A program made the translations under genes and the position numbers. From Prevotellaceae bacterium (lineage in GTDB: Bacteria > Bacteroidota > Bacteroidia > Bacteroidales > Bacteroidaceae), in contig JAJPYP010000060.1 of assembly GCA_021204885.1 (NCBI GenBank), forward strand, positions 1 to 7,556: a stretch of 7,556 nt of DNA. The letters are read 5' to 3'. Within the stretch, counting starts at the first letter, position 1, and each line of letters opens with the position of its first letter. Below the pieces are notes generated by a model. It had not been told where the DNA came from and searched no databases. It saw only the letters and a program-made list of their open reading frames with translations. Shown in pieces: positions 6,002-7,556 of this stretch.

Positions 6002-6038
6002 AAAAACGGGAGCATGCCTCGAAAGGCATGCTCCCGTT
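6002..6038 (-). terminator. Intrinsic terminator of the putA-like gene
   Basis: Bases 6005-6019 (AACGGGAGCATGCCT) pair perfectly with 6024-6038, giving a 15-bp G+C-rich stem with a CGAA/TTCG tetraloop. On the minus strand the stem runs into TTTTT (6006-6002), as expected for Rho-independent termination about 50 bases after the stop at 6088. On the plus strand the following sequence is only TTATAT (6037-6042), so termination from the barrel gene would be weaker, though the stem may still serve both convergent genes. Confidence 0.9.
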
Positions 6039-6087
6039 ATATCGAGGGGTGTCGGTCACGCGCCCGCTTGCTTACAAACGAGTCGAG

Positions 6088-7556
6088 TCATTCCACCGCG
6101 GGCTTCTCGATGATACTGCCGTAACGGTGATACTCGAAGGCGATGCTCTGCTCCTTGATGTAGTGGATGAGCTCGATGCGCCCGCAAGCCAGCGGCTTGC
6201 CTTGGGCGATGTACTTGTCTTTCGCGGCGGCCTCCTCGAGCAACTTCAAGGGCACGCCAGGCGTGATGACACGCACGCGCTCGTAGGCGGTTATCTCTCC
6301 CAAGAACTCGTCGAACTCTTCGTAGCGGATGGTGGCGTCGGTGACGTTGCCTACAATGGCTGCCTGTGCCTTGCTGACGCTGATGGTGAGCGGCGTGCCC
6401 ACGAGCTTGGCGGCATACTCCACTTGGCTGACGGCCTCGGCGCTGTCGCCTTCGAAGACGCGCAGTACCATGCTCTTCAAGGGCAGGTAACGGAACAGGT
6501 TCTGCTCGCCGTGCAGGTTGTTCCAGTCGCGGGCGTGCTTGAACTCTTCTTCGTAGGCCTTGGCATAGTCGGCACGCCAGTCGGTAATGGCACCGGGCTT
6601 GTCGGTAATCTTCAAGAACGAGGTGCAGTAGTTGGGGCCGCCGGCTTTGATACCGCCACCGAAGGCACTGAGCTTCATGCCGCCGAAGGGCTGGCGGTTG
6701 ACGATGGCGCCCGTGATACCGCGGTTGATGTAGAGGTTACCGGCCATGATGCTGTTCTTCCACGTGCGCTGCTCCTTCTCGTCGAGCGACTGGAGACCGC
6801 TGGTAAGGCCGTAAGGCAGGGAGTTGACAAGCTTGATGGCTTCGGCCAAATCGGCCACGGGCACAACGCCCAAGAGCGGGGCGAAGAGCTCGGTCTGGAA
6901 GGTGTAGCTGCCGGGCTTCACGCCTATCTTCACCGTGGGTGCCATGATGTACTTCTTCTCGTCGAGGAAGCGCGGTGCCACGAGCCACTCTTCGCCCGGT
7001 TCCAAGTTGAGGGCCTTCTGAAGCTTCTCGTTGGCGTTGGTAATCATGGGGCCGCAGCTGTTGCCTGCGTTCCATACGCCGCCCACCTTGAAGCTGGTGG
7101 CGGCATCCTTGAGCTTGGACATGAAGAGCGGGTCGTTGTAGACGCTCTTCTCTACCATGAAGAGCGAGCAGGCGGAGCACTTCTGCCCTGCATTGCCGAA
7201 GGCGCTCTGCACGGCGTTCATGATGGCGTGGTCGCGGTCGCCGCTGGCGGTCAAGATCATGACGTTCTTGCCGCCGGTCTCGGCACTGAGCGGCGTGGTG
7301 GGCGTTTGGCGTGCGATTTGCTGTGCGGTATCGGTACCGCCGGTCAAGATGATGTGCTTTACCACGGGGCTTGAAGTGAGTTTCTTCAATGCGGGGCGGT
7401 CGGTAATGATGACCTGCAACGCCTCTTTGGGCACGCCGGCTTCAAAGAAGGCCTTGGCGAAGAGCTTGGCTACGGGTGCGGCCACGGTGGCGGGCTTCAA
7501 TATACAGGTGTTGCCGGTGGCAAGCGCGGCTACCACACCGCCGATGGGGATGGCGC
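6088..7556 (-). CDS. putA: PutA-type L-glutamate gamma-semialdehyde (P5C) dehydrogenase, C-terminal part (cut by window edge)
   Basis: The aldehyde dehydrogenase part of proline catabolism: it oxidises glutamate gamma-semialdehyde (from pyrroline-5-carboxylate) to glutamate with NAD+. 489 codons are visible from the edge to TGA at 6090-6088. The first residues (AIPIGGVVAALATGN, then KPA) are the cofactor-binding loop; LTGGTDTAQQIA follows. The general-base Glu is in SAETGGKN (codon 7281-7279) and the catalytic Cys in GQKCSAC (codon 7179-7177). PFGGMKLSAFGGGIKAGGP marks the end of the catalytic core. About 150 residues follow, including GEQNLFRYLPL, a motif typical of PutA-type P5C dehydrogenases. 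Fused PutA enzymes also carry proline dehydrogenase at the N-terminus; whether this one does cannot be seen, so it could be a stand-alone enzyme. There is no frameshift or missing key residue. It is convergent to the barrel gene and followed by a strong terminator. Confidence 0.9.
   Translation of the reverse strand, partial: AIPIGGVVAALATGNTCILKPATVAAPVAKLFAKAFFEAGVPKEALQVIITDRPALKKLTSSPVVKHIILTGGTDTAQQIARQTPTTPLSAETGGKNVMILTASGDRDHAIMNAVQSAFGNAGQKCSACSLFMVEKSVYNDPLFMSKLKDAATSFKVGGVWNAGNSCGPMITNANEKLQKALNLEPGEEWLVAPRFLDEKKYIMAPTVKIGVKPGSYTFQTELFAPLLGVVPVADLAEAIKLVNSLPYGLTSGLQSLDEKEQRTWKNSIMAGNLYINRGITGAIVNRQPFGGMKLSAFGGGIKAGGPNYCTSFLKITDKPGAITDWRADYAKAYEEEFKHARDWNNLHGEQNLFRYLPLKSMVLRVFEGDSAEAVSQVEYAAKLVGTPLTISVSKAQAAIVGNVTDATIRYEEFDEFLGEITAYERVRVITPGVPLKLLEEAAAKDKYIAQGKPLACGRIELIHYIKEQSIAFEYHRYGSIIEKPAVE

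Noticed and set aside
6028..7374. Long open frame on the plus strand (448 codons) antisense to the putA-like gene
   Set aside because: It covers the opposite strand of a clearly conserved dehydrogenase, its product is rich in Gly, Val, Leu, His and Ala with no recognisable domain, and such frames are expected opposite G+C-rich codons. It also begins inside the terminator hairpin.

Overview
The window looks like a chromosomal segment from a Bacteroidales bacterium (Bacteroides/Prevotella relatives). Three lines of evidence point there: promoter elements of the Bacteroidetes type (TAnnTTTG with an upstream TTTG), an acidic lipoprotein N-terminus after the lipobox, and the gene families present (NigD-like lipoprotein, POTRA-less Omp85 barrel, PutA-like dehydrogenase). 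Most genes are G+C rich; the toxin-antitoxin pair in the middle is visibly richer in A+T. No genus can be fixed from this sequence alone.

Layout. Positions 1-3490 (minus strand) form a compact four-gene run, read right to left: a NigD-like lipoprotein (3490-2714), a Yip1-family membrane protein (2707-2135), the trans-translation factor SmpB (2105-1653) and the first 542 residues of cobalamin-dependent methionine synthase MetH (1628 to the window edge). Gaps are 6, 29 and 24 bases, and the only promoter-like sequence I see lies ahead of the lipoprotein, so this is probably one operon. Upstream on the same strand sits a HigB/HigA-type toxin-antitoxin pair (4308-3961 and 3956-3636) with its own promoter and a dyad lying in the promoter spacer.

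From about 4380 transcription runs the other way: a plus-strand promoter drives a secreted outer-membrane barrel of the Omp85/BamA-TamA superfamily. Its start is best placed at 4546, because upstream in-frame starts lie in or ahead of the promoter or put residues before the signal peptide. The right end (6088 to the edge, minus strand) is the C-terminal part of a PutA-type L-glutamate gamma-semialdehyde dehydrogenase, with a strong intrinsic terminator at 6038-6002. Between the convergent barrel and dehydrogenase genes lies the most unusual item: four tandem 23-base units (5879-5970), each built around the perfect palindrome GAAGCGCTTC.

The genes serve mainly housekeeping roles (one-carbon/methionine metabolism, ribosome rescue, proline catabolism, envelope) with one small accessory module. 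I see no clear evidence of a large undescribed system; the palindromic array and the regulatory layout around the toxin-antitoxin pair are the parts most worth a second look.
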